DNA from: Janibacter sp. CX7
Lineage (GTDB): Bacteria > Actinomycetota > Actinomycetes > Actinomycetales > Dermatophilaceae
Assembly (NCBI RefSeq): GCF_024362365.1
Contig: NZ_CP101464.1
Coordinates: 2,604,001-2,668,000 of the forward strand
Reading direction: 5' to 3'
Length of the DNA stretch: 64,000 nucleotides
Positions 25,722-36,103 of the stretch are shown piece by piece. The notes under the pieces are model-generated. The model had not been told where the DNA came from. It did no database searches and saw only the letters and a list, made by a program, of their open reading frames with translations. The position numbers and the translations under genes are program-made. Each line of letters starts with the position of its first letter. Positions within the stretch are counted from its first letter, which is position 1.

Positions 25722-26184
25722 CCGACGACTCCTCGTCGTCCTCCCGGTCGTCGTCGACGCGGCACCACGACTGCACGAGCAGACCGGCGCCGGTGAGCAG
25801 GAGCGCGGCCAGCCCCGCGACGGCCCACACGAGGGCCAGGTGGCCGCGACCGGCATAGCCGATGTCCGGCGCGAGGGTGACCGCCTGACCGAGGTAGAGA
25901 CCGCCGATGACGGCGCCGGTGAGGGCACTCGCCTGCGACAGGCGCAGGATGCGCTCGGCGACGATCGGCGGCACGTGGGCGCGGCCGCGGCGCATCCGCC
26001 ACATCCGTCGACCGGCGGCGACGACGATCACGGCCATGCCGACGAGCAGCACGGCGGTGAGCCAGCCGATGCGCAGCGGTGCGTGGCCGCCGGCAACCCA
26101 CCAGCGACCGAAGCCCCAGCTGAGCACACCCGCCAGGGCCAGTGCCGCGAGGACGGTGTGGAGGCGCAGGCCGCGGTCGAGCAT
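25714..26184 (-). CDS. DUF3180 membrane protein
   Basis: A 156-residue protein with four membrane segments and an acidic C-terminal tail (DDDREDDEESS). DUF3180 genes typically lie just downstream of folK in actinobacteria, as here; the function is not known. ATG 26184 overlaps the stop of the folB-folK gene and has GAGGAG five bases upstream, so translation is probably coupled. The end overlaps the convergent sortase gene by 8 bp. Confidence 0.87.
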   Translation of the reverse strand: MLDRGLRLHTVLAALALAGVLSWGFGRWWVAGGHAPLRIGWLTAVLLVGMAVIVVAAGRRMWRMRRGRAHVPPIVAERILRLSQASALTGAVIGGLYLGQAVTLAPDIGYAGRGHLALVWAVAGLAALLLTGAGLLVQSWCRVDDDREDDEESSVS

Positions 26185-27038
26185 CACAGCTCCTCGATGT
26201 CGCTCGTGTCGAGGGCGGCGAGCAGGTCGCCGACCGGCGTCGCCGCGTCGCCGACGCGCAGCACGGCGTCGGGGTCGACCCGCGACCACGGCTGCAGGAC
26301 GAAGCCCCGCTCGTGCGCCCGCGGGTGCGGCAGCGTCAGGGCGGGGTCGTCACTCACGACGTCGTCTCCGGTGACCGGGTCGCCGTACTGGACGAGGTCG
26401 AGGTCGAGGGTGCGGGCACCCCAGCGCACCTCGCGCACGCGGCCGTGGCGGGCCTCGACGGCGTGCAGCCGCGCGATCAGCTCGGCCGGGCCCAGCGAGG
26501 TCGTCGCGACGACCACGGAGTTGGTGTAGCGCGGCTGGTCGGGCCCGCCCACCGGATCCGTCGTGACGAAGGGGGCCCGCCGCACGTCGTGCAGGGCGTC
26601 GCCGAGGTCGTCGAGGGCGGCGTCGAGGGTGCGGGCGGCGTCGCCGAGATTGGCTCCGAGCGCGATGACGACGGGCACCTCACGACGGCGGCTCACGGTC
26701 ACCGACACGTCGCCGAAGGGCACGCCCACGGGCGCGGAGGGCTTGTGCACGGTGACGTCGACGGCCCGGACGAGCGGTCGGGCCAGCGCGTCGGCGGCGA
26801 TCTGCTCGGCGAGGGTCTCGATGAGGTCGAGGGAGGGGCCCTCGATGCGCGCGACGACGTCCGCGCCGACCTCGGCATAGCTGACGGTGCGCTCGAGGTC
26901 GTCGCTCGTGCCCGCAGGCGCGAGATCGAGGTGGAGCACGACGTCGACGACGAAGTCCTGGCCGTCCCGCTTCTCGTCGGCCAGGACGCCGTGGAAGCCC
27001 CGCGCCCGCACGCCGAGGAGGCTGATCCGGTCGGTCAT
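26184..27038 (-). CDS. folK: bifunctional dihydroneopterin aldolase / HPPK
   Basis: A 284-residue fusion. Residues 1-118 are FolB (ISLLGVRARGFHGVLADEKRDGQ, aldolase that makes 6-hydroxymethyl-dihydropterin); residues about 125-284 are FolK (VVIALGANLGDAARTL, RYTNSVVV, RWGARTLDLDL, LPHPRAHERGFVLQPW), which adds pyrophosphate from ATP. The two steps are consecutive in folate synthesis. The ATG overlaps the folP stop by 4 bp. The same domain order occurs in other actinobacteria. Confidence 0.95.
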   Translation of the reverse strand: MTDRISLLGVRARGFHGVLADEKRDGQDFVVDVVLHLDLAPAGTSDDLERTVSYAEVGADVVARIEGPSLDLIETLAEQIAADALARPLVRAVDVTVHKPSAPVGVPFGDVSVTVSRRREVPVVIALGANLGDAARTLDAALDDLGDALHDVRRAPFVTTDPVGGPDQPRYTNSVVVATTSLGPAELIARLHAVEARHGRVREVRWGARTLDLDLVQYGDPVTGDDVVSDDPALTLPHPRAHERGFVLQPWSRVDPDAVLRVGDAATPVGDLLAALDTSDIEEL

Positions 27039-27955
27039 CGGCGCTCTCCCTGACCGCTCTCCCCGTTCCCTGAGGAGGTCGCGCAGCGACCGTCTCGAAG
27101 GGACCGGACCTCCCCCAGCGCGGCAGCGACGTCGATGGCGTCGACCGTCGCGACGACGTCGTGCACCCGCACGCACCACACCCCCGCGCGGGCGGCGCGG
27201 GCGCTCGTGGCGGCGGTGACGACGGCGCGGGCGTCGAGGGCGCGCTCCTGCCCCTCGGCGCGGCCGACCTTGCCGAGGAATCCCTTGCGCGAGGTGCCGA
27301 GCAGCACCGGGTAGCCGAGGTCGACGACCTGCTCGAGGCCGGCGAGGAGCTGCCAGTTGTGCTCCGCGGTCTTGGCGAAGCCGATGCCCGGGTCGAGGAC
27401 GAGCTGCTCCCGGTCGGCGCCCGCGGCGAGCAGGGCGTCGACGCGCTCGGTCAGCTCGGAGCACACCTCGCCGACGACGTCGTCGTAGTGGGCCCGGGTC
27501 TGCATGTCGTGGGCGTGGCCGCGCCAGTGCATGACGACGAAGGGAGCACCGCTGCGGGCCACGAGGTCGGGCATCTGTGGGTCGGCCAGTCCGCCGCTCA
27601 CGTCGTTGATGATCGCGCCACCGGCCGCCAGGGCCGCCTCGGCGACCTCGGCGCGCATCGTGTCGACGGAGACGACGACGCCCTCGGCCGCGAGGGCCTC
27701 GACGACGGGCACGACGCGGCGCAGCTCTTCGTCGGTGGAGGGGCGGGTGGCGCCGGGCCGGGTGGACTCACCGCCGACGTCGACGACCAGCGCGCCGTCG
27801 GCGGCGAGCTGCCGGCCGTGGGCGACGGCCGCGTCGCTCTCGATCCAGCGGCCGCCGTCGCTGAAGGAGTCGGGCGTGACGTTGACGACCCCCATGACGA
27901 CCGGCCCGGGCCGGTCGGCGGTCGCCGCGAGCTGCGCGAGGACCGGGTGGGTCAC
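27035..27955 (-). CDS. folP: dihydropteroate synthase
   Basis: A 306-residue enzyme joining the pterin pyrophosphate to p-aminobenzoate, the sulfonamide target. Motifs: [47 protein letters not shown] and GTSRKGF. GTG 27955 overlaps the folE stop by 4 bp. The last roughly 24 residues have no counterpart in the family core; about 14 of them ([14 protein letters not shown]) are encoded by a palindromic repeat that recurs in three intergenic spots of this window. The repeat seems to have extended the reading frame. Confidence 0.95.
   Translation of the reverse strand: MTHPVLAQLAATADRPGPVVMGVVNVTPDSFSDGGRWIESDAAVAHGRQLAADGALVVDVGGESTRPGATRPSTDEELRRVVPVVEALAAEGVVVSVDTMRAEVAEAALAAGGAIINDVSGGLADPQMPDLVARSGAPFVVMHWRGHAHDMQTRAHYDDVVGEVCSELTERVDALLAAGADREQLVLDPGIGFAKTAEHNWQLLAGLEQVVDLGYPVLLGTSRKGFLGKVGRAEGQERALDARAVVTAATSARAARAGVWCVRVHDVVATVDAIDVAAALGEVRSLRDGRCATSSGNGESGQGERR
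27065..27107. repeat. palindromic repeat, copy A (inside folP)
   Basis: A 43-bp element with CCTGAGGAGGTCGC and GCGACCGTCTCGAAGGGACC separated by GCA; GGTCGC/GCGACC pair at its tip and a GTTCCCT/AGGGACC stem at its base. Near-identical copies occur at 40055-40095 and 56444-56483, and a relative at 30811-30843. This copy is within the 3' end of folP. Confidence 0.88.
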
Positions 27956-28527
27956 CGGGCGGCCCCGGTGAGCAGGGCCATCGCCTCGGCCCGGGTCGTC
28001 GAGTCGCGCAGCTGGCCGCGCACGGCGGAGGTGATCGTGCGGGCGCCGGGCTTGCGCACCCCGCGCATCGACATGCACAGGTGCTCCGCCTCGACGACGA
28101 CGATGACGCCACCGACGTCGAGGTGCTCGACGAGGGCGTCGGCGATTTGCGAGGTGAGCCGCTCCTGCACCTGGGGACGTTTGGCGAAGAGGTCGACGAG
28201 ACGCGCGATCTTCGACAGGCCGGTCACCTTGCCGCTGCCACCGGGCAGGTAGCCGACGTGGGCCACGCCGTGGAAGGGCACGAGGTGGTGCTCGCACGTC
28301 GAGTACAGCGGGATGTCGCGCACGAGGACGAGCTCGTCGTGGTCGATGTCGAAGGTCGTGGCGAGCAGCTCGGCGGGGTCGGCCCGCAGCCCCGAGAAGG
28401 TCTCCGCGTAGGCCCGCGCCACCCGGGCGGGGGTGTCGACGAGCCCGTCACGATCGGGGTCCTCCCCCACGGCGACGAGGATCTCGCGGACGGCTGCCTC
28501 GATGCGCGGCAGGTCGACGTCGGTCAT
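27952..28527 (-). CDS. folE: GTP cyclohydrolase I
   Basis: A 191-residue enzyme that converts GTP to dihydroneopterin triphosphate, the first step of folate synthesis. It has [13 protein letters not shown] (zinc Cys and His residues), [21 protein letters not shown] and [17 protein letters not shown] (second zinc Cys). Three bases after the ftsH stop, it heads the fol genes of this operon. The family length is normal. Confidence 0.97.
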   Translation of the reverse strand: MTDVDLPRIEAAVREILVAVGEDPDRDGLVDTPARVARAYAETFSGLRADPAELLATTFDIDHDELVLVRDIPLYSTCEHHLVPFHGVAHVGYLPGGSGKVTGLSKIARLVDLFAKRPQVQERLTSQIADALVEHLDVGGVIVVVEAEHLCMSMRGVRKPGARTITSAVRGQLRDSTTRAEAMALLTGAAR

Positions 28528-28530
28528 GGC

Positions 28531-30624
28531 TCAGGCGTGCCCGTCGCCGTCGACCTGCTCGCCCGGGGGCACCTCGCGCACCTCGGTCGTCGGGTGCTCC
28601 TGCGGGTAGAGGCTCGCACCCTCCTCGGCGGCCCGGTCGATCGCCTCGGTGACCGTGCTGTCGCCGGCAGGCGTCTGCTCGGCCTCGCGCGCCGCGACGG
28701 CCTCCCGCTCGGCCGGGGTGAGCACCGGGGGGATCGTCGAGATCGTGCGGTGCTCGCTGCTCAACCAGGTCGGGCGCTTGGGGCGCTTGACGACGTCGGC
28801 GAAGATCTCGGCGAGCTCCTTGGCGTTGAGCGTCTCGTGCTCGAGCAGGTCGAGGACGAGCCGGTCGAGGATGTCGCGGTTGTCGTTGAGCGCGTGCCAG
28901 GCCTCGTCGTGGGCGTCCTCGATGAAGCGGCGCACCTCCTCGTCGACGATGCCGGCGATGGTCTCGGAGTAGTCGCGCTGGTGGCCCATGTCGCGGCCGA
29001 GGAAGACCTCACCCTGCGACTGGCCGAGCTTGACCGCACCGATGCGCTCGCTCATGCCGAACTCGGTGACCATCTTGCGGGCCATCGACGTGGCCTTCTC
29101 GATGTCGTTGGACGCGCCGGTCGACGGGTCGTGGAAGATGATCTCCTCCGCGACGCGGCCACCGAGGGCATACGCCAGCTGGTCGAGGATCTCGTTGCGC
29201 GTCGTCGAGTACTTGTCGTCGACGGGCAGCACCATCGTGTAGCCGAGGGCCCGACCGCGCGGCAGGATCGTGATCTTGGTGACGGGGTCGGTGTGGTTCA
29301 TCGCCGCGGCGACGAGCGCGTGACCGCCCTCGTGGTAGGCGGTGATCTTGCGCTCCTGGGCGCTCATGATCCGGGTGCGCTTCTGCGGGCCGGCGATGAC
29401 GCGGTCGATCGCCTCGTCGAGGGTCGCGTCGTCGATGAACTGCTTGTCCGAGCGGGCCGTGAGCAGCGCCGCCTCGTTGAGCACGTTGGCCAGGTCGGCA
29501 CCGGTCATGCCCGGGGTGCGGCGGGCGACGGCCAGCAGGTCGACGCCCGGGGCCATCGGCTTGCCCGCGGCGTGCACCTCGAGGATGCGGTGCCGGCCGA
29601 GCATGTCGGGGTTCTCGACGGCGATCTGCCGGTCGAAGCGGCCCGGGCGCAGCAGCGCCGGGTCGAGGATGTCGGGGCGGTTGGTCGCCGCGATGAGGAT
29701 GACATTGGTCTTGACGTCGAAGCCGTCCATCTCGACGAGCAGCTGGTTGAGCGTCTGCTCCCGCTCGTCGTGGCCACCGCCGAGGCCGGCGCCGCGGTGG
29801 CGACCGACGGCGTCGATCTCGTCGACGAAGATGATCGCCGGCTGGTTGGCCTTGGCCTGCTCGAAGAGGTCGCGCACACGGCTGGCACCGACACCGACGA
29901 ACATCTCGACGAAGTCCGAGCCGGAGATCGAGTAGAAGGGCACGCCCGCCTCGCCGGCGACGGCGCGCGCGAGCAGCGTCTTACCGGTACCCGGCTGGCC
30001 GTAGAGCAGCACGCCCTTCGGGATCTTGGCGCCCACGGCGAGGAACTTGCCGGAGTCGCGGAGGAACTCGACGATCTCGTGCAGCTCCTCGACGGCCTCG
30101 TCGGCGCCGGCCACGTCGGCGAAGGTCACCTTGGGGGTGTCCTTGCTCGCGAGCTTGGCCTTGGACTTGCCGAACTGCATGACCTTGGAGCCGCCGCCCT
30201 GGGCCTGGCTGATGATGAACCAGAAGAGACCGACGAGCAGCAGCAGCGGCAGCAGCGACAGGAGCAGGCTGGACCAGACGCTCGGCTGCTCGACGGTGTC
30301 GTTCTGCACGCCGTCGACGTTGTCGTCGACGACCTTGAGCATGTGGGCCGCGCGGGCGTCGATGAACTCGGTCTCGACCTTGTCGGCGTCCTTGACCGCC
30401 TCGCCGTCCGAGTAGGTCTCGCCCTTCTTGAGGTCGAGCTGCAGGAGGTTGTCCGTCGTGAAGTGGGCCTTGTCCACCTTGCCGTCGGTGACCAGCTTTT
30501 CCGCCGCGGAGGTGTCCACGCGCGCGTAGTCGCCGCCACCGCGGGTGGTGAACATCAGGACGAAGACTGCGATGAGCAGCAGCGCCCAGAAGGCGGGGGC
30601 ACGGAAGATCTTCTTGGCGTTCAT
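28531..30624 (-). CDS. ftsH: ATP-dependent zinc metalloprotease FtsH
   Basis: A 697-residue membrane AAA+ protease that degrades misfolded and regulatory membrane proteins. Membrane segments lie at about residues 9-25 and 104-125, around an extracytoplasmic domain. Walker A is [13 protein letters not shown], Walker [12 protein letters not shown], the second region of homology [20 protein letters not shown], and the zinc site HEGGH with Glu in place of nothing essential (HExxH kept; Gly replaces the commoner Ala). It precedes folE by 3 bp, a common actinobacterial order. Confidence 0.97.
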   Translation of the reverse strand: MNAKKIFRAPAFWALLLIAVFVLMFTTRGGGDYARVDTSAAEKLVTDGKVDKAHFTTDNLLQLDLKKGETYSDGEAVKDADKVETEFIDARAAHMLKVVDDNVDGVQNDTVEQPSVWSSLLLSLLPLLLLVGLFWFIISQAQGGGSKVMQFGKSKAKLASKDTPKVTFADVAGADEAVEELHEIVEFLRDSGKFLAVGAKIPKGVLLYGQPGTGKTLLARAVAGEAGVPFYSISGSDFVEMFVGVGASRVRDLFEQAKANQPAIIFVDEIDAVGRHRGAGLGGGHDEREQTLNQLLVEMDGFDVKTNVILIAATNRPDILDPALLRPGRFDRQIAVENPDMLGRHRILEVHAAGKPMAPGVDLLAVARRTPGMTGADLANVLNEAALLTARSDKQFIDDATLDEAIDRVIAGPQKRTRIMSAQERKITAYHEGGHALVAAAMNHTDPVTKITILPRGRALGYTMVLPVDDKYSTTRNEILDQLAYALGGRVAEEIIFHDPSTGASNDIEKATSMARKMVTEFGMSERIGAVKLGQSQGEVFLGRDMGHQRDYSETIAGIVDEEVRRFIEDAHDEAWHALNDNRDILDRLVLDLLEHETLNAKELAEIFADVVKRPKRPTWLSSEHRTISTIPPVLTPAEREAVAAREAEQTPAGDSTVTEAIDRAAEEGASLYPQEHPTTEVREVPPGEQVDGDGHA

Positions 30625-30810
30625 ACGGGTACGGGGGCTTCCCGGACTTCCTGGCTCGACGACGTGGCGGCCACCGGCAGGGCCGGGGCGATCAGGACGA
30701 AACTACCTGAACACCGCCATTCGGCGGCCATCTGGTCAACGACCACTCGGAGCGCGGTGTTCCCGCACGACCGCCCCGTGGCCCACCCCCGTTCCACCCC
30801 CGCTCCCGCA

Positions 30811-30839
30811 GGAGCGAGGAACGAGCGTGTCGAAGGGCC

Positions 30840-30843
<4 letters not shown>
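30811..30843. repeat. palindromic repeat relative, copy D, with small hairpin
   Basis: GGAGCGAGGAACGAGCGTG followed by TCGAAGGGCCTCAGG is a variant of the repeat at 27065. It contains the hpt stop codon at one end and adjoins a 6-bp hairpin (CGCTCC/GGAGCG at 30801-30816), which may terminate hpt. The remainder of 30625-30800, between hpt and ftsH, shows no gene. Confidence 0.65.
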
Positions 30844-31391
<548 letters not shown>

Positions 31392-31419
31392 AGCTCTCCT
31401 TGCTCGGGTCGGGCGGATC

Positions 31420-32427
31420 TCATTGTCCACCAGGCGCACGTGCGATGTGCACCCGGTCGCGGTCACGGCGGACCCGCAGGTCGCCCGGCAGGTGGAGCGG
31501 ACCCTGCCCGTGCCAGTCGGTGACGAGCCGGTCGCAGGCGGCGACGTGACCGGCGGTGAGGTCCCCGGCGGGGGCGCCGGCCCGCAGCAGCAGGCGACGC
31601 CACACCCGTGAGCGAAGGGCGGGGGCCAGGTCCCCGAGGTCGGCGACGGCCACGCCGTCGGCCGGGTCGTCGTCGGGGGTGGCCTGCGCGGCCAGGTCGT
31701 CGAGCAGGTCGGCGTCGTCACGCAGCAGGTCGGCGCTGCGGGCGAGCGCCTCGGCGAGGCCGGGCCCGAGGTCGCCCTCGAGGCCGGCGAGCGCCTGGCG
31801 CGCACGGACCCGGGCATGGGCCCGGTCGGAGTTCATCGGGTCCTCCCAGGGCATCAGGCCCCACTCCTCGCAGGCCCGCCGGGTCGTGGCCCGCGGCAGG
31901 TGCAGCAGCGGCCGGGCGAAGGGAGTCCCCTCCCGGACCACGAGCACGGCCATGCCGGCGAGGGATCGTGCACCGGAGCCCCTCGCGAGGCCGAGCAGCA
32001 CCTGCTCGGCCTGGTCGTCGCGGGTGTGCCCGAGCAGGACGAGGTGGGCGGGGTGACCCTCACCCATCGCGGCGGCGGTCTCGGCGAGGGCTGCGTAGCG
32101 GGCCTCGCGGGCGGCGGCCTCGAGCCCCTCGCCGCTCGCGGTCACGAGGGTCGGCACGACGGCGACCGGCGCCAGCCCGAGGTCGGCGCAGTGCTGCGCC
32201 GCGAGCAGCGCGACGTCGGCGGACTCCTCCTGCAGCTGGTGGTCGACGATGATCGCGCCCGCGGTCACGTCGTGCGCCGGGGCCTCGGCGGCGAGGGCCG
32301 CGGCGAGGGCGAGGGAGTCGGCTCCCCCGCTCACCGCGGCGAGCGCCAGCGAGCCGGCCGGCAGACCTGCGAGGGCCGCGCGGACCCCCCTTCGGCAGTC
32401 GGCCTGGGAGGGGTGACCGGCGCCCAC
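31420..32427 (-). CDS. tilS: tRNA(Ile)-lysidine synthetase
   Basis: A 335-residue ATP-dependent enzyme that converts the wobble C of tRNA-Ile(CAU) to lysidine. The PP-loop is AVSGGADSLALAAA; GHTRDDQAEQVLLGLARGSGARSLAGM and RPLLHLPRA are also typical. GTG 32427 is 1 bp after the metalloprotease stop. The C-terminal third is Ala/Asp-rich and less conserved. Confidence 0.95.
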   Translation of the reverse strand: MGAGHPSQADCRRGVRAALAGLPAGSLALAAVSGGADSLALAAALAAEAPAHDVTAGAIIVDHQLQEESADVALLAAQHCADLGLAPVAVVPTLVTASGEGLEAAAREARYAALAETAAAMGEGHPAHLVLLGHTRDDQAEQVLLGLARGSGARSLAGMAVLVVREGTPFARPLLHLPRATTRRACEEWGLMPWEDPMNSDRAHARVRARQALAGLEGDLGPGLAEALARSADLLRDDADLLDDLAAQATPDDDPADGVAVADLGDLAPALRSRVWRRLLLRAGAPAGDLTAGHVAACDRLVTDWHGQGPLHLPGDLRVRRDRDRVHIARAPGGQ

Positions 32428-32428
32428 G

Positions 32429-33472
32429 TCAGCCGTGGACCCGCCGCACCCAGGCGGCGGGGTCGGTGATCTCGAGGGCGGTGGGCAGGGTCTCGGGCGA
32501 GGTCCAGACGGCGTTGAAGCCGTCGACGCCGACCTGCTCCTGGACCGCGCGGACAAAGGCCGCTCCGTCGCGGTACTGGCGCATCTTCGCCTCGAGGCCG
32601 AGGAGGCGGCGCAACAGGCGGTCGGCGGCACCGGCACCCTTGCGGCGCTTGGTGAATCGTTCGCGGATCGAGGCGACGGTCGGCACGTGCTCGGGGCCGA
32701 CGTCGTCCATGACGACGTCGGCGTGCCCCTCGAGCAGCGACATCACGGCGGTGACGTCGGCGAGGCGCTCGCGCTGGGCCGGGGTGATGACGAGCTCGGT
32801 GAGGCCCTGGCTGTCGCCGGAGAAGAGGCGCGGCAGCTGGGTCGCCATCTGCTCGAGGCGGGCGCGCAGCGCCTCGCCGTCGGGCATGAGATCGCTCGTC
32901 AGCGCGCGGGCGCTGTCGATGACGTGCTCGCGCAGCCACGGCACGCCCTCGAACTGCACCCGGTGGGTCTCCTCGTGCAGGCACACCCACAGGCGGAAGT
33001 CGCGGGGCACGGCCTCGATGTCGCGCTCGGTCGCGACGATGTTGGGCGCGACGAGCAGCAGCGCGGGGTCGCCGTCGGGGGCGAGGTCGTACTGACCGAG
33101 GACCTTCGTCGAGAGGAAGGCGAGCATGCCGCCGGCCTCGGCCCCGGTGATCTTGGAGCCGACGGCCTGGGCGGCCGCCGAGGGCTCCTTGCCCTTGCGC
33201 CGGTTGGCCGCCTCGAGGGCCGGGTCGAGCATGCCCGACATCGACGTCGCGTTGACGTCGATCCACGTGCGCCGGTCGACGACGAGCGGGGCGCGGGCCG
33301 CGTCGGGCGCGCGCAGTCGGGCGGTCGTGGCGACCGGCTCGACGGCCGAGGCCGCGAGGGCCCGGATCTCCTCGACGACCTCGACGGCCTCGTCGGGGGT
33401 GACGTCCGGGCCGGGCGGGACGAGCCGGGCACCGGCCGATGCGGCGAACTTCCAGTCGACGTAGTTGGTCAC
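32429..33472 (-). CDS. zinc-dependent metalloprotease (DUF2342 / F420-associated type)
   Basis: A 347-residue actinobacterial protein with the zinc motif HEETH in VCLHEETHRVQF, a downstream Glu-rich helix (LLEGHADVVMDDVG) that supplies the third ligand in the family, and WIDVNATSM near the N-terminus. These proteins were called coenzyme F420 biosynthesis-associated, but no F420 gene is present here. It lies between dacB and tilS, its usual place in actinobacteria. GTG start; substrate unknown. Confidence 0.9.
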   Translation of the reverse strand: MTNYVDWKFAASAGARLVPPGPDVTPDEAVEVVEEIRALAASAVEPVATTARLRAPDAARAPLVVDRRTWIDVNATSMSGMLDPALEAANRRKGKEPSAAAQAVGSKITGAEAGGMLAFLSTKVLGQYDLAPDGDPALLLVAPNIVATERDIEAVPRDFRLWVCLHEETHRVQFEGVPWLREHVIDSARALTSDLMPDGEALRARLEQMATQLPRLFSGDSQGLTELVITPAQRERLADVTAVMSLLEGHADVVMDDVGPEHVPTVASIRERFTKRRKGAGAADRLLRRLLGLEAKMRQYRDGAAFVRAVQEQVGVDGFNAVWTSPETLPTALEITDPAAWVRRVHG

Positions 33473-33511
33473 GAGGTCACCCTACGGACTGGCCCCGTGG
33501 ACGCTGCGGGC

Positions 33512-34906
33512 TCAGCGGCAGCCGCAGGCGGTGATGTCGGCGACGATCGCGTCGAGCGCGGCGCGGGCGCCGAGCGTGCCGGTCGTCGAGGGCACCCGGT
33601 CGGCGACGAGCACGAAGGTGAGCAGCCGCCCGTCCTGCGTCGTCGTCGTGCCGGCGAGCGCCGAGGTGCCGGTGAGCGTGCCGGTCTTGGCGCGGGCGAT
33701 GCCGGAGGCACCGCGCGAGTCGGCGACGAGGAAGCGGTCGTGGAGGGTGCCGGTCAGCCCGGCGATCGGCAGGTCGGACAGCACGCGGGTCATGCTCCGG
33801 GCGCTGCCGGTGATGCCGAGCTGCATGACGTCGGAGGTCACCCGGGCCGGGATCACCTGGCCGGAGCTGAGCCCGCAGTTGTCCTTGAGCTTCACGCCCG
33901 TCATGTCGACGCCCGCGTCCCGCAGGGTCGAGTGGACCCACCGGCTCACCTCGGCGAAGCTCGTCCCCGCGCCGTCGGCGAGGGCGGCCTGGCGGGCGAC
34001 GTTTTCGGTCAGGGCGTTGTCGGAGTCGTCGAGCGCGAGGGCGAGCACGTCGCCGAGCGGCGCCGACTCGACGGAGCCCAGCTCCTCGGCGCCCTGCGGC
34101 GCGGCCTGCCGCCAGGTGCGGGAGGAGTCGTCGACGGTGACCTTGACGCCGGCCTTCTTCAGCTGGCTGGCGAAGGCCTTGAGCACGGTCCGCTCGGGCA
34201 CCGCGGGTGAGGGCTTGAAGGGCTCCGGCCGGTCGCCGGCGAGCCCGATCATCGACACGCCCTGGGTGTAGCCGGCGGCGACGTCGGCCATGTTCCACGT
34301 CGGGGCATAGCGCTCCCCGGCCGCATAGGTGGCATCGAGGCGAAGGGAGTGCCTCCCCTTCGCGTCCGACCCCAGGGACGTCGCGACCTGCTCGGCGAGG
34401 TCGGCCAGACCCGCGCGGCCCTCGACCGCGGTCGGGTCGCCGGCCCCCTTCGCCAGCATCGTGTCGCCCGAGGCGACGAGGACGATCTCGTCGCCCTCGC
34501 CCTGCACGACGCGGGTCTTCATCGTCGTCGACAGGTCGGTGGTCTCGGAGACGGCGGCGGCGGTGAGCAGCTTCGCCGTCGAGGCCGGGGTCTGCGGGCG
34601 GTCCTCGTCCTGGGACCACAGGGTGTCGCCGGTCAGCGCATCGCGGACGACGACCCCGACGCGGGGGCCGAGGGCCGAGGCGCCGACGTCGTCACGGACC
34701 GTGCGGGCCAGACCGGACGCGGTCGGGACCGGCGCCTGCTTCGAGGCGGCGGGCAGGACCGCGGTGGGCTCACGCGGGGCGGGGGTCTGCTCGGTGACCG
34801 GCTCGTCGATGGTGAGGACGCCCGGCACGCGGTCGTAGGCATCGGCCACGCCGTAACCGACGGCGAGTGCTGCGACCGACGTCACGGCGATCAGAGTGCG
34901 TCGCAC
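33512..34906 (-). CDS. dacB: D-alanyl-D-alanine carboxypeptidase/endopeptidase (PBP4 type)
   Basis: A 464-residue exported class C penicillin-binding protein that trims peptidoglycan. An N-terminal membrane/signal segment (about residues 3-22) is followed by a Pro/Ala-rich linker. Active-site motifs are STAK (Ser nucleophile in [11 protein letters not shown]), SDN in [13 protein letters not shown] and KTG in [14 protein letters not shown]. The large insert between the first two motifs is typical of DacB. GTG start; divergent from ppa with 85 bp between, and 39 bp upstream of the metalloprotease gene. Confidence 0.94.
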   Translation of the reverse strand: MRRTLIAVTSVAALAVGYGVADAYDRVPGVLTIDEPVTEQTPAPREPTAVLPAASKQAPVPTASGLARTVRDDVGASALGPRVGVVVRDALTGDTLWSQDEDRPQTPASTAKLLTAAAVSETTDLSTTMKTRVVQGEGDEIVLVASGDTMLAKGAGDPTAVEGRAGLADLAEQVATSLGSDAKGRHSLRLDATYAAGERYAPTWNMADVAAGYTQGVSMIGLAGDRPEPFKPSPAVPERTVLKAFASQLKKAGVKVTVDDSSRTWRQAAPQGAEELGSVESAPLGDVLALALDDSDNALTENVARQAALADGAGTSFAEVSRWVHSTLRDAGVDMTGVKLKDNCGLSSGQVIPARVTSDVMQLGITGSARSMTRVLSDLPIAGLTGTLHDRFLVADSRGASGIARAKTGTLTGTSALAGTTTTQDGRLLTFVLVADRVPSTTGTLGARAALDAIVADITACGCR

Positions 34907-34991
34907 GCGCGGCCCCCTGCGGTGTTTTGTCGGTGGTGGTGGAACACTGTGCCCGAGAATAGTTCACCCGTCACAGACAAGAGGTACGACT

Positions 34992-35624
34992 GTGGAGTTC
35001 GACGTCACCATCGAGATCCCGAAGGGCCAGAAGAACAAGTACGAGGTCGACCACGAGACCGGTCGCATCCGCCTCGACCGCATGCTCTTCACCTCCATGG
35101 CCTACCCGAGCGACTACGGGTACGTCGAGGACAGCCTCGGCGAGGACGGCGACCCGCTCGACGCGCTCGTGCTCCTCGACGAGCCGACCTGGCCCGGCTG
35201 CCTCGTGCGGGCGCGGCCGATCGGCATGTTCCACATGCGCGACGAGGCCGGCGGCGACGACAAGGTCCTGTGCGTCCCCGCGGGCGACCCGCGCAAGGAG
35301 GGCATCAAGGACCTCGAGGACATCAGCGAGTTCTGGCGCCTGGAGATCCAGCACTTCTTCGAGACCTACAAGGACCTCGAGCCCGGCAAGTCCGTCGAGG
35401 GCGCCCACTGGGTCGGCCGCGAGGAGGCCGAGAAGACGGTCACCGAGGCCATCGAGCGCGCCAAGGCCGCCGGCATGAGCACCGCCCGCTGGACGATGCC
35501 GAGCTCGAGCCACTCGCAGGCCCACCCCGACGCCTCGCACTCGCCGGAGGACATCGAGGCCGCGTCCGCCCGCGCCCACGAGGAGCTGGCCACCAAGGAC
35601 AAGCCGCTCAGCGACAGCGAGTGA
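34992..35624 (+). CDS. ppa: inorganic pyrophosphatase
   Basis: A 210-residue family I soluble pyrophosphatase, which hydrolyses PPi and pulls biosynthesis forward. It has [19 protein letters not shown], the signature [10 protein letters not shown] and [10 protein letters not shown]. The catalytic domain ends near residue 165; the last 45 residues, rich in Ser, His, Asp and Glu, exceed the usual actinobacterial length. The GTG start gives the standard N-terminus. The end overlaps the convergent SRPBCC gene by 17 bp. A membrane pyrophosphatase gene also lies in this window. Confidence 0.96.
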   Translation: MEFDVTIEIPKGQKNKYEVDHETGRIRLDRMLFTSMAYPSDYGYVEDSLGEDGDPLDALVLLDEPTWPGCLVRARPIGMFHMRDEAGGDDKVLCVPAGDPRKEGIKDLEDISEFWRLEIQHFFETYKDLEPGKSVEGAHWVGREEAEKTVTEAIERAKAAGMSTARWTMPSSSHSQAHPDASHSPEDIEAASARAHEELATKDKPLSDSE

Positions 35625-36057
35625 GATAGCGCGCCAACCCGCTGCGGCCCTGCCGCATCATCCACGCGTGGTTGGCGCGCAGCACGACAGGAGCGAGGGT
35701 CGCCGCCCGGGACAACCGGGCGGCGACCCTCACCTCTTGGTCGAAGGTCGCCCGCACCCCGCCCCGCGGGTCGTCCACGACCGTCCACCCGGCCCACCCG
35801 TCGAGGTCACCGTCCAGGCGGACCCGCAGGTGACCCCCTTCGCGGTCCTCGATCTCGCGGGTGAGCACGAGGTGCAGGGTCATCGGCAGCGCGCTGCGGA
35901 TCCGCGCACGACCCGAGGTCTCGTCGAGGCGCTCGACGCCGCGCACCTGCGCCCACCACCGCGGATAGCCCTCGGGGTCCGCGAGCGCCGCGACCACCGC
36001 CTCCCGCGGCGCATCGAGCACCCACTCGTGGTGGAAGGTGAAATGCGGTGCGGTCAC
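35608..36057 (-). CDS. SRPBCC/START-like family protein
   Basis: A 149-residue protein of the polyketide cyclase/SRPBCC fold: [27 protein letters not shown] is the typical N-terminal strand and helix grip, and YLTRCR-like end is family-like. Members bind hydrophobic ligands. GTG 36057 was chosen (GGATGGGAG just before); a TTG at 36090 would add 11 residues. It is divergent from the hydrolase gene, with 46 bp between starts. The ligand is unknown. Confidence 0.85.
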   Translation of the reverse strand: MTAPHFTFHHEWVLDAPREAVVAALADPEGYPRWWAQVRGVERLDETSGRARIRSALPMTLHLVLTREIEDREGGHLRVRLDGDLDGWAGWTVVDDPRGGVRATFDQEVRVAARLSRAATLAPVVLRANHAWMMRQGRSGLARYLTRCR

Positions 36058-36103
36058 GCTCCCATCCTGCTCCCCGCCCGGGCACGTCAACTACGTTGGC
36101 CCC

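Noticed and set aside
28531..30624. Defective FtsH because HEGGH differs from HEAGH
   Set aside because: Both Zn-binding His and the catalytic Glu are kept; I recall the same Gly in other actinobacterial FtsH proteins.
36058..36090. TTG start for the SRPBCC gene
   Set aside because: The added residues are Cys/Pro/Gly-rich and not family-like; GTG 36057 has a better upstream sequence.
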